A stretch of DNA of 64,000 nt, taken from the NCBI RefSeq assembly GCF_002979455.1, contig NZ_PCOU01000028.1, forward strand, positions 1 through 64,000, in the 5' to 3' direction. The position numbers and the translations under genes were made by a program. A model generated the notes under the pieces. That model was given only the letters and a program-made list of their open reading frames with translations. It did no database searches and had not been told where the DNA came from. Positions 52,316 through 59,989 of the stretch are shown piece after piece; position 1 is the stretch's first letter, and every line of letters begins with the position of its first letter. The DNA comes from Chryseobacterium sp. MYb7 (lineage in GTDB: Bacteria > Bacteroidota > Bacteroidia > Flavobacteriales > Weeksellaceae).

Positions 52316-52682
52316 TTTTTAAAGTGTTATGAATAACTATTTCATACCACATTTTACTGTTGAAATATTAATGGAATAAGGACTGAAATGGTTGATAATA
52401 TTTAAAAAAAATTATATTCTTGTGAGAAATAAAGCCTATGAAAAAATTGTTTTAGTTTACAAACGACTGAAGTTGTAAGAATTACTAAAACAATTCATGA
52501 AAATGCTTTAGAAACAAGCTGAACCTATGTTGGAAATAAGAGTGCGTTTGGTAAAAAATTTAAAAATGGGGACTTTTATCAGAGCTATGAAAACGTTTAT
52601 AAAACTTTGCGGGGGATTTAATGGAAAATCAAACATCCTAAAATATAGAACATAAATAAACCATAACAAATAGTAAATAATA

Positions 52683-52717
52683 AAAAGCCAGAACTTTAAC
52701 AGTTCTGGCTTTTTTTA
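52683..52717. terminator. Bidirectional terminator next to the CsbD-like gene
   Basis: AAAGCCAGAAC and GTTCTGGCTTT form a perfect stem around TTTAACA, with a long T run on the plus strand and a shorter one on the minus strand. Confidence 0.88.
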
Positions 52718-52728
52718 TGAAACTAACT

Positions 52729-53028
52729 TTAATTTGTCTTCTTTCTCCATTCCGCTTTTACGTCTTCTGCAGCATCTTTTGTATTTTCCCATGCTTCATC
52801 AGCCTTATCTTTAATATCATCCCACGCATCCGAAATATTAGATTTTACCCTTTCCAACCAGTCTTCCTGAGTTGCTTCTTCATCATTATTTCTTTTTTCA
52901 TTGATATAATCTCTGGCTTTATCAGCTAAGTCATTAATCTTCCATTTCGCAGCATTAGCAGCATTCTTTAGAGTGTTTTCTGTTTCGTTAACTGCATTTT
53001 CCGCTTTGTTGTAATCTGAATTATTCAT
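52729..53028 (-). CDS. CsbD/YtxH-like amphipathic stress protein
   Basis: The 99-residue protein is almost entirely a charged, alanine-rich amphipathic helix with repeated D/E-K and A-W patterns (WENTKDAAEDVKAEWRKKTN). This composition is typical of CsbD/LEA-like small stress proteins; I cannot assign a defined family. The start at 53028 gives the natural MNNSDYNKAENAVNETENTL opening; a longer reading has an unlikely N-terminus. It is downstream of the carotenoid cluster on the same strand, 115 bp after the lipocalin gene. Confidence 0.6.
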   Translation of the reverse strand: MNNSDYNKAENAVNETENTLKNAANAAKWKINDLADKARDYINEKRNNDEEATQEDWLERVKSNISDAWDDIKDKADEAWENTKDAAEDVKAEWRKKTN

Positions 53029-53143
53029 AATGTAATATTTAAGTATTTGGTATATAAATAAACAATATCCGTGCCTTAAAAATATTTCACTTGTTAAAAT
53101 ATTCTTAAAATAAATCAATAGTTATTTAAGTTTGCTTAATAAT

Positions 53144-53692
53144 TTACTTTTTCAATGGGTTTTTCCGATCCTGCTTCACCCAGATCAGCTTAGAAGTATC
53201 GTAACCTATTTCTCTGGCTTTAGAAATGAAATTCTGTTTTACATTTTCAGGGATCTTTTTTTCACGGGAAAGGATCCACAGATAATCTAAATTTTTTCCC
53301 GCTACCAATGCATATTGATAATCTTCCAGGGCAATTACATTATATCCTGCATAAAAAGGGCCGAAAAAACTTACTTTTAAAGCAGCAACACTCTTATCTC
53401 CTCTGAATTTTGCAGTTCCATTTACCGAGACCCATTTCTTCTTTTTTATATTATATCCGCTATTGATAACATTTACACTGCTATCTTTATTAAGGCTATA
53501 TTCAGCCATTGCATTGTCGAGATCCTTTTCAAAACGATAATCGAATCTTGCAATCTCATACCAGGTACCTAAATATCTATTCACATCAAACTGAGATACA
53601 GGCTGTGCTCTTTCAGGCATACTGGTACAGGATGCCAGGAAACACAATAATACACAAGCAGCAATCCGTTTAAAAATTGTTTTATTTTTCAT
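53144..53692 (-). CDS. blc: Bacterial lipocalin (Blc-type outer-membrane lipoprotein)
   Basis: The 182-residue lipocalin has a lipoprotein signal (LASC, lipidated Cys22) and the lipocalin signature YLGTWYEIARF, followed by the beta-barrel strands and the C-terminal KAREIGYDTSKLIWVKQ helix. Blc binds fatty acids and lysophospholipids and is linked to membrane stress. Here it overlaps the lycopene cyclase gene by 11 bp and so sits in the carotenoid operon; a role in carrying or protecting carotenoids or membrane lipids is a fair inference. Confidence 0.93.
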   Translation of the reverse strand: MKNKTIFKRIAACVLLCFLASCTSMPERAQPVSQFDVNRYLGTWYEIARFDYRFEKDLDNAMAEYSLNKDSSVNVINSGYNIKKKKWVSVNGTAKFRGDKSVAALKVSFFGPFYAGYNVIALEDYQYALVAGKNLDYLWILSREKKIPENVKQNFISKAREIGYDTSKLIWVKQDRKNPLKK

Positions 53693-54371
53693 TTTTAGTT
53701 ATTTTTTTAAAGAAGTAAATATTCAGCAGAAACTGACTGTACCCATATACTGCATCTTCAACAGGAATAGTGGTCATTCTTATACCAAGAAATTCCTCAG
53801 GATTATAATTTACAACCGGAGATGGAATCAAAGATCCTGTGAGAATTCCATTCACTGCAAAAAACCCGGGCATCAAAACCAAGTATACAAAGCTGGCCTT
53901 TCCTATCCATTCTTTTTTAGCGATAAAATGGAGATAACAGAGTGTAAATAAAGTTACAATGACTGTAAGCAAAGTATATATTCTGTCATAATAAAGAAGT
54001 CCTACTACACTGAGAACAATAGCAGATGTAAATACGATAAGATTATTTAAAGCGTTAGCCCCGTTCATATTGAAAAATTTTTCCAGGCAGTAATAGGTAA
54101 AAACACAAGAAAAAGGAATACAGTAAAAAAACAGCCATTCTTCAACAGGAAGTCCTGCTATTTTAAATCCCAAAGTATAGTTAAGATCAAACCACCATAC
54201 TCCTCTTGCAGTAAACCATATGTCCCAAATAATGAAAGGAATTGCAACAATGGTAGACGACAGAAGAAACTTTCCAAAAAGCTTATTAAACTGTATTCTT
54301 CTGTCAAATGAAGCTACAAAGCAAATAATGACAGTGAAAAAATTAATCAGTATGTAAGTATAAGGCATCAT
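53682..54371 (-). CDS. crtY: Lycopene beta-cyclase, fused CrtYc-CrtYd type
   Basis: The 229-residue membrane protein has seven hydrophobic segments and two copies of the lycopene cyclase domain, with signatures PVEEW (75-79) and PVED (203-206), as in the fused heterodimeric cyclases of Bacteroidota and fungi. It folds the ends of lycopene into beta-carotene without redox change. Position between crtZ (4-bp overlap) and the lipocalin (11-bp overlap) supports the call. Confidence 0.9.
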   Translation of the reverse strand: MMPYTYILINFFTVIICFVASFDRRIQFNKLFGKFLLSSTIVAIPFIIWDIWFTARGVWWFDLNYTLGFKIAGLPVEEWLFFYCIPFSCVFTYYCLEKFFNMNGANALNNLIVFTSAIVLSVVGLLYYDRIYTLLTVIVTLFTLCYLHFIAKKEWIGKASFVYLVLMPGFFAVNGILTGSLIPSPVVNYNPEEFLGIRMTTIPVEDAVYGYSQFLLNIYFFKKITKNEK

Positions 54372-54817
54372 CTTTTGAAGTACATTTTAAAATATTTAAC
54401 AGGAACCCATAGAAATCCAAAACATTCTCCTTTTTCTTTACCCAAATGTTTGTGATGCTGCTTATGAGCACGTCTTATAGCAAGAAAGTAGGGATTTTTC
54501 GTTTTTGTAAAAATTTTGGCTCTTTGATGAATAAAAATATCATGCACAAAGAAATAGGCCATTCCGTAGAGACTTATTCCAAGACCGATAAAAAACCAAT
54601 AACTGAATTCCTGCTTTACTCCCAGATATAGCAAGGCAATCGCGGGGCTTGCAAAAATGAAAAAGAACAGATCATTTCTTTCAAGTTTTCCATCATGGCT
54701 GTGATCATGATGATCCCGATGCAGGCTCCATAGAAAACCGTGCATAATATATCTGTGGATAAGCCAGGTAGCACCTTCCATAGCAATAAAAACACCCAAA
54801 ACAATCAGAAAATTCAT
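54368..54817 (-). CDS. crtZ: Beta-carotene hydroxylase
   Basis: The 149-residue di-iron membrane hydroxylase has the histidine clusters HRYIMHG, HRDHHDHSH, HDIFIHQR and AHKQHHKH, all present, and four membrane segments. It adds hydroxyl groups to the beta rings of beta-carotene, giving zeaxanthin. The gene overlaps crtY and the SRPBCC frame by 4 bp on each side, so the three are translationally coupled. Confidence 0.95.
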   Translation of the reverse strand: MNFLIVLGVFIAMEGATWLIHRYIMHGFLWSLHRDHHDHSHDGKLERNDLFFFIFASPAIALLYLGVKQEFSYWFFIGLGISLYGMAYFFVHDIFIHQRAKIFTKTKNPYFLAIRRAHKQHHKHLGKEKGECFGFLWVPVKYFKMYFKR

Positions 54818-55285
54818 AATAATGATGTTTTGCTGTTAAAAAGATCATCCAAAATATTGTATCTGAAATCGAAAATACTTTTGAGTTTTTCTTTTACAAA
54901 CAGCTGATGGACAGCTCTTCCCAGAATACCAAACGGAAGCTCATAGTCTACTGTATCTTTCATCAATATTCCCTTTTCATTAGGAATGAATTCATGAAAA
55001 TGATTCCAGTATTTATATGGGCCTTCTTTCTGAAAGTCGGTAAAACTTTTATACTCATCAACCTGGCTGATAATTGTTTTCCAGCCCATAGGAATTCCCA
55101 ATACGGGAGAAACCTTGTAATCTATTTCCATTCCTTCAAAAACAGGCTCGCTCTTACCAGCTGAAAGAACCACAAACTTCATACTTTTCGGCGTAATTTT
55201 CGCCAAATTATGAGGGGGGTGAAAAGAACTTCCATGCCGTTTCTCTATTGCAATTCAACTGTTGTTCTCTGTATAATCTGTACAT
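54814..55285 (-). pseudogene. SRPBCC family protein, frameshifted at a C6 run
   Basis: Two frames together give a normal SRPBCC (START-like) protein: a first part MYRLYREQQLNCNRETAWKFFSPP from ATG 55285, stopping at 55208-55210, and a second part HNLAKITPKSMKF... to 54814. They join if the G6 run at 55214-55219 (C6 in the gene) had one base fewer. SRPBCC proteins bind hydrophobic ligands in a deep cavity and occur in flavobacterial carotenoid operons. The gene lies between crtB and crtZ. Currently it cannot give the full product unless slippage or a sequencing error is involved. Confidence 0.8.
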
Positions 55286-55336
55286 CTTTTCTTTTTTACT
55301 AATTCTTAAACTTTTCAAAAAAATTAAATTATGTTA

Positions 55337-56173
55337 TTAGAAATAAGCAGATTTGTAGCGTATATAACTTTTGAATGCAACCAGAAGTTTCTGTGAATTT
55401 GCAATCCTGATTCTTTGCTGCAAAATATGCTGTGAGCTTGTTTTCTTTATTTTTTCAAACAGAGACAGATAATATCTGTATGCCAGATATACCCCAAAAA
55501 TGGAAGAGCCCGGCAGTTTTTTAATTCCCTGTAATGCTTCTTTAAATTCTTTTTCAATTTCTTTTTCAATCTGGGCCTTTACTCTATTATCAAAAACCGA
55601 CATATTCAGAGAAGGAAAATAGGTTCGACCTAAAATCTGATAGTCATCTTTCAGATCCCGCAAAAAATTTACTTTTTGAAAAGCAGATCCAAGTTTCATG
55701 GCAAACGGTTTAAGCTCTTCAAACTGCTGTTTATTTCCACCTGTAAATATCTGCAGGCACATAAGACCAACAACTTCTGCCGAACCGTAGATATACTCAT
55801 TGTACAAATCAGAATTGTAATCTATTTTCTGAAGGTCCATTTCCATACTGTGTAAAAACTGACTGATAAGCTGAACATCAATATTGTACTGACGAACTGT
55901 CTGCTGAAATGAGTTCAGAATGGGATTAATTGAAATACCATCTTCCAGAGCATCATAGGTTTCAGTCTTTAACCTTTTCAAGAGTTTTTCTTTATCATAA
56001 CCATGAAAACTGTCTACAATTTCATCTGCAAGCCGTACATAACCATAAATGGCATAAATAGCTGATCTTATTGATGGTTTCAATGCTAATATGCCTAATG
56101 AAAAACTGGTACTGTATTTCCGTGTAGTATACCTGCTTACTTCACAGGACAACTCATCAAACAATTTTTTCAT
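55337..56173 (-). CDS. crtB: Phytoene synthase
   Basis: The 278-residue prenyltransferase joins two geranylgeranyl diphosphates to phytoene. The two Asp-rich motifs are DEIVD (50-54) and DLKDD (173-177), and YGSAEVVGLM matches the family's substrate pocket. It starts 1 bp after the crtI stop, so translation is coupled. Length and motifs are normal for Bacteroidota CrtB. Confidence 0.95.
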   Translation of the reverse strand: MKKLFDELSCEVSRYTTRKYSTSFSLGILALKPSIRSAIYAIYGYVRLADEIVDSFHGYDKEKLLKRLKTETYDALEDGISINPILNSFQQTVRQYNIDVQLISQFLHSMEMDLQKIDYNSDLYNEYIYGSAEVVGLMCLQIFTGGNKQQFEELKPFAMKLGSAFQKVNFLRDLKDDYQILGRTYFPSLNMSVFDNRVKAQIEKEIEKEFKEALQGIKKLPGSSIFGVYLAYRYYLSLFEKIKKTSSQHILQQRIRIANSQKLLVAFKSYIRYKSAYF

Positions 56174-56174
56174 A

Positions 56175-57665
56175 TTAATTTAGTTTTAGTTTATTGACTT
56201 CAGACGCTACAATTTTTCCGGAAATAATTGACGGCGGTACTCCTGGCCCTGGAACAGTTAATTGCCCTGTATAAAAAAGGTTTCTGATTTTTTTATTTTT
56301 GATTTTAGGTTTTAATACTGCTGTTTGAGACAAAGTATTGGATAAACCGTAAGCATTTCCCTGAAACGCATTATAATCTGAAATAAAATCACTTACACAA
56401 TAGCTTTTTTTATATTCGATTCTTGAAGAGAGGTCGTTTTCTCCTGTATACTTTTCAATTCTTTTAAGCATTTTCATCAGATATTTTTCGCGGACAGGCT
56501 CTTCATCATTAATTCCCGGTGCGAGAGGAAGCAGCAAAAAAAGATTTTCACCATCTTCTGGGGCAACATCCGGATCTGTTTTTGAAGGACAGCACGCATA
56601 AAAAAGTGGTTTTGATGGCCATTTTTTATTTTTATAAATGCAATCTATATGATTATCCAGTTCATTTTCAAAGAAAAGGGTATGGTGTTTCAAATGAGAA
56701 ATTTCCCCCTTAATTCCCAGATAATAAATCAGACATGAAGGAGCAAACGTTTTCGACTCCCAATAGGTATTATTATAATTTCTGAGAGATTTAGGAATTA
56801 ATGTTTCGGCATGATGATAATCTGATGAAGCAATGACTGCGTCAAACTCATACTCTTTACCATCTACCGTTATTGAAAAAACTTCTCCATTATCAGTATT
56901 GATTTTCTGGACCTCATGATTAAAATGAAAAATTACCCCCTGTTTTTCCCCTACTTCTTTCATAGCCAGAACAAGCTGATAAAATCCTCCCATCGGGTAT
57001 TTGGTTCCTAAAACATAGCCTCCATAATTCATGAGACTATAGAGAGCAGGAATATTCTGTGGAGAAGCTCCCAGAAATATTACAGGGAACTCCATCAAAG
57101 ACTTTAATTTTGAATCAGAAAAATATCCTGATACATATTTCCTGAAATTACTTAGGAGATCAAGCCTGAGAGCACTGCCTGCTATTTTTAAAGAAGCGAA
57201 CTCCAGCCAGCTGTAACAGGGTTTGGTAACAAATTCCTTCATTCCTACTTCATATTTAAATTTTGCAGATTCCATAAATTTGTCATAATTCTTACCCGCT
57301 CCATTTTCTATTTTTTCAAAAAGTTCTCTTATTGCATCATTTTTCTCAGGAACAGAAACTTTTTCTCCTGAAAAAACCATTTCAAACTGTGGGTCTAAGG
57401 AAACAAGGGTAAAAAAGTCAGATACTTTACAATCAAAATCATTAAAAAACCCTTCGATGATATCTGGCATCCAATACCAGCTGGGACCCATGTCAAACAC
57501 ATACCCTTCTTTAGTTTTAAACTGTCTTGCCCGGCCTCCGGGTTGATTGTGTTTTTCAAATACATGTACTTCATTACCTGCTTTAGCAGCGTAAGCTGCT
57601 GCTGAAAGACCGGAAAATCCAGATCCTATAACCGCTATTCTTTTTTTTGAGCTTCCAGTATTCAT
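56175..57665 (-). CDS. crtI: Phytoene desaturase
   Basis: The 496-residue flavoprotein has the FAD-binding GSGFSGLSAA motif (14-23 from ATG 57665), PGGRARQF and the C-terminal CrtI signature YTGQLTVPGPGVPPSIISG. It converts colourless phytoene to lycopene in four desaturations. The ATG at 57665 leaves 31 bp to the marR stop; a longer reading overlapping marR was rejected as it has an unlikely N-terminus. This is the first biosynthetic gene of the operon. Confidence 0.95.
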   Translation of the reverse strand: MNTGSSKKRIAVIGSGFSGLSAAAYAAKAGNEVHVFEKHNQPGGRARQFKTKEGYVFDMGPSWYWMPDIIEGFFNDFDCKVSDFFTLVSLDPQFEMVFSGEKVSVPEKNDAIRELFEKIENGAGKNYDKFMESAKFKYEVGMKEFVTKPCYSWLEFASLKIAGSALRLDLLSNFRKYVSGYFSDSKLKSLMEFPVIFLGASPQNIPALYSLMNYGGYVLGTKYPMGGFYQLVLAMKEVGEKQGVIFHFNHEVQKINTDNGEVFSITVDGKEYEFDAVIASSDYHHAETLIPKSLRNYNNTYWESKTFAPSCLIYYLGIKGEISHLKHHTLFFENELDNHIDCIYKNKKWPSKPLFYACCPSKTDPDVAPEDGENLFLLLPLAPGINDEEPVREKYLMKMLKRIEKYTGENDLSSRIEYKKSYCVSDFISDYNAFQGNAYGLSNTLSQTAVLKPKIKNKKIRNLFYTGQLTVPGPGVPPSIISGKIVASEVNKLKLN

Positions 57666-57696
57666 TGTTATTTTAATTAAGAGTTTATACAACTCA

Positions 57697-58356
57697 TTAG
57701 TCCAGTTTTTCATAAGCAGCATTCAAAATATCCACTGTTTCAAGATTCATTTGATAAACAGAATAATGGAATTCATCCAATTTAGAAAGTATTGAAATCA
57801 ACAGCATTTTCTCAGATTGATTTAAATTTCCCGTTACTACCTGAGATGCTTTACGAATTTCGTCCATATGATTATTCAATACAGCAATTCCTTTATCTGT
57901 TATTTTAACATGCTTTGTTCTTTTATCTTTTTGAGAGACGGTCTGCTCTGCCCAGCCATTATGGATCAAGCGATTAATAACCAGTATACCCGATGATTTT
58001 TCCTGAACATTATGTTTTATCAATTCCATTTTTGTCATCGCTCCCAGTGTCTTTAGACTTATAAGATAAATGAAATCATCCTGACTTGAGAAAGCAGAAT
58101 TACTCATAACCGAACGGGAATAAGATTTTGCATATCTGCTCATTCTAATCAATAAGGTATTGATTACACTATCGGAGCTTCTTCCTAATTCCTTGCCTAT
58201 CCAATCTGGATTTTGTGACCCATGACAAGTTTTTTGCGAAACATTAAGCCATTCTATAAATCCATGAATATCATTACCATATGTAGTTTTCATATCATTT
58301 TGCTCCACAAATTGCTGAACAAGTTCTACAACTGATTTTATAAGATCAAAATTCAT
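57697..58356 (-). CDS. MarR-like regulator of the carotenoid operon
   Basis: The 219-residue winged-helix protein resembles the 43849-44523 regulator along the whole length (RYAKSYSRS, SSQDDFIYLI, VTGNLNQSEKMLLI). The DNA-binding core is LGAMTKMELIKHNVQEKSSGILVINRLIHNGWAEQ followed by a wing with DKRTKHVKI. ATG 58356 gives MNFDLIK, which matches the paralogue MNFPLIK; the longer TTG reading starts inside the -7 box. It leads the crt operon and has two palindromes in its promoter, so autoregulation and control of pigment synthesis are likely. The inducer is unknown. Confidence 0.88.
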   Translation of the reverse strand: MNFDLIKSVVELVQQFVEQNDMKTTYGNDIHGFIEWLNVSQKTCHGSQNPDWIGKELGRSSDSVINTLLIRMSRYAKSYSRSVMSNSAFSSQDDFIYLISLKTLGAMTKMELIKHNVQEKSSGILVINRLIHNGWAEQTVSQKDKRTKHVKITDKGIAVLNNHMDEIRKASQVVTGNLNQSEKMLLISILSKLDEFHYSVYQMNLETVDILNAAYEKLD

Positions 58357-58368
58357 ATTAAACAAATT

Positions 58369-58384
58369 AGTATACAAATATACT
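58369..58384 (-). promoter_or_regulatory. Operator-like palindrome over the -7 box of the carotenoid operon
   Basis: AGTATA-CAAA-TATACT, identical to 44537-44552. On the minus strand the centre reads TATATTTG (58382-58375), the -7 box. Confidence 0.72.
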
Positions 58385-58397
58385 TATTACCATCAAC

Positions 58398-58417
58398 AAA
58401 GTATATTAATATACTTT
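58398..58417 (-). promoter_or_regulatory. Second palindrome in the carotenoid promoter
   Basis: AAAGTATATTAATATACTTT is a perfect 20-bp palindrome made of the same AGTATA half-sites, at about the -33 position of the promoter. Confidence 0.7.
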
Positions 58418-58662
58418 AAAAATTCAAACAAAAGATATAAAATACTAATTTACAGCATGTTATTTTTATAATTAAAGTAATAGGATCTAAAAAAAATGTA
58501 TATAAATAAACATTTTATGAAAAAGCATATGAAGAATATGCAATGTAAAGTTTATTGTAAAGCACCATAAATACCGAAGAGTCTGCAATTGTAACTCCAA
58601 ATTAAAATCATAAACCGATCATTAAACTATTTCAGCGAATAATTTGTAATTTTATTGAGCAG

Positions 58663-58734
58663 GGCCTCATAGTTCAATGGATAGAATAGAAGTTTCCTAA
58701 ACTTTAGATCCAGGTTCGATCCCTGGTGAGGCCA
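58663..58734 (+). tRNA. tRNA-Arg(CCT)
   Basis: A full cloverleaf can be drawn. The acceptor pairs GGCCTCA with TGAGGCC, and the T arm is CCAGG-TTCGATC-CCTGG. The anticodon arm is GAAGT-TTCCTAA-ACTTT with anticodon CCT at 58696-58698 (reads AGG), and a short D arm GTTC/GAAT is present. Discriminator A; no encoded CCA. Confidence 0.92.
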
Positions 58735-59031
58735 CAATTTATATCAAAATCAACCTATATCGGCAATAATTTAAAAATACGTGGCTGAGAAAAAAATCCC
58801 CGGAAATCTCCGAGGATAAAAACTAATAACCATGAAAACTCAAATTAATAATGAGAATCTAGTTCAAAATTAAAACATATTGAATTCTTCTGTAATCGAT
58901 CACATCAATGAGTACTATTTTAAATAACTTTTTCTAAAATACCTTATTCTGCCTTCTCACTTATATACGACAAATTCATGCAATTAGTTTTTATGAATTA
59001 CTTTTTAATACAGATACTTTATTACAATAAA

Positions 59032-59053
59032 AAACCTCCAATAAAGGAGGTTT
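59032..59053. terminator. AAACCTCC/GGAGGTTT hairpin
   Basis: A perfect 8-bp stem with AATAAA loop in the gene-poor region. Its stem resembles the hairpins at 58797 and 59287. Confidence 0.55.
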
Positions 59054-59208
59054 AAATGTAATTTGAACTATAAAAAAGTGATGTGGTGTTAAATAATTTT
59101 TATCTCTAAAAACTTGTGTTAACATTTACAATGCGTATGCCAATAAACATCACTGTTTAATGAAATCATACTTTTGTGGTATCTTTTATCAAATAAAACC
59201 CCTCAAGG

Positions 59209-59223
59209 CCTGGTGAGGCTACA
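59209..59223 (+). repeat. Copy of the tRNA-Arg 3' end
   Basis: CCTGGTGAGGCTACA matches 14 of 15 bases of the tRNA 3' end and its first two flanking bases (58722-58736). It is the layout of an attachment-site pair for an integrated element, but only about 490 bp lie between. Confidence 0.55.
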
Positions 59224-59286
59224 CTAAACTGAATTTCCCGAAAAAAATGTAAGAATCTGAAACAATTAAATCTGATCACAAAAAAA

Positions 59287-59310
59287 AACCTCCCGAATCA
59301 TCGGAAGGTT
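59287..59310. repeat. AACCTCCCGA/TCGGAAGGTT hairpin
   Basis: An inverted repeat with one mismatch around ATCA, third of the related stems in this region. Confidence 0.5.
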
Positions 59311-59520
59311 ATACTGTAATTTGTCAGAAATATGAAATTTTCTATGAGCCAAATATAACTAAGTGTTTACACCGTCGAATATGATCTGAATCATATCGCT
59401 ATGAAAAATATTCATGTATCAATGGAGAATAAAACATTAGTTTTAAAGTTATGGCTTTGCTTTTACTCAAAAATATCTGCTACTTTTTATCCATCACTCA
59501 ATTTTTATCAAATTAAATTG

Positions 59521-59528
59521 TACATTTG
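59521..59528 (+). promoter_or_regulatory. Candidate -7 box of the secreted Cys/His protein gene
   Basis: TACATTTG matches TAnnTTTG and lies 9 bp before the ATG at 59538. This also rules out the TTG start at 59526, which is inside the box. Confidence 0.5.
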
Positions 59529-59537
59529 TTTTCTATT

Positions 59538-59891
59538 ATGCAAAAATTTCTCAGAGTCTTTTTTGTTTTTTCTTTACTTCTGATATTTGTTTCAAATGTC
59601 AGCGGGGTAACCACGTGTCTTGATCATGCTAAGCACACCAAAAGTAAAGTAACATATAAAAAAGGGTCAAAAGAAGAGAAAATTCCCACCTTTTCACAGG
59701 ACGACGAATGTCAGTGTGTACTTCATATGCATATGAACAACATACTTCTTCCTGAACCTTTGAATTTGGATTTTGCCATCAATAGTACCAATGATAGCGA
59801 AATGCCGCAACCAAAAGCCATTTCGTATCGTTGTCTTCTGGATTTTTTCAGCTCCAGAGCTCCCCCATCCGCATTTTTCGCAGCAGCTTAA
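59538..59891 (+). CDS. Small secreted Cys/His-containing protein next to a TonB receptor
   Basis: The 117-residue protein has a Sec signal peptide (MQKFLRVFFVFSLLLIFVSNVSG) and two metal-ligand-like patches: CLDHAKH and CQCVLHMHM. Together they give a C/H array that could bind a metal ion. The C-terminal part ends in RAPPSAFFAAA. No family is assigned. It lies 98 bp upstream of a siderophore-type TonB receptor on the same strand, so a link to metal uptake is plausible. Confidence 0.6.
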   Translation: MQKFLRVFFVFSLLLIFVSNVSGVTTCLDHAKHTKSKVTYKKGSKEEKIPTFSQDDECQCVLHMHMNNILLPEPLNLDFAINSTNDSEMPQPKAISYRCLLDFFSSRAPPSAFFAAA

Positions 59892-59989
59892 TCTATGCTG
59901 CCCTAATTTTTCGTTTACAGATCTTTTAGTCTGTACTGTGATTCTGTGGATACCTGTGTCTTCACACCATTAAGGATATCCTTTTATTA

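Larger units (their letters stand above)
52258..52728. other. Intergenic region with the signalling promoter and a possible decayed frame
   Basis: Apart from the operon promoter, plus-strand bases 52438-52621 can be read as a short, stop-interrupted frame (ending NKSAFGKKFKNGDFYQ...KTLRGI) starting near ATG 52438 if one base and one TGA are ignored. It could be a gene relic or chance. No intact gene is visible. Confidence 0.3.
58385..59537. other. Gene-poor region with tRNA-Arg, a tRNA 3' copy and hairpins
   Basis: Apart from the tRNA at 58663 and the features listed, about 1.1 kb has no credible long gene. It contains a hairpin with CCGGA/TCCGAGG near 58797-58818 followed by a 13-codon frame (MKTQINNENLVQN, from 58831), and hairpins at 59032-59053 and 59287-59310, each with AACCTCC/GGAGGTT-type stems. 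Confidence 0.45.

Noticed and set aside
59401..59583. A 60-codon frame starting at 59401
   Set aside because: It overlaps the promoter and start of the secreted Cys/His protein in another frame, has no motif, and the overlapping gene has a signal peptide and -7 box.
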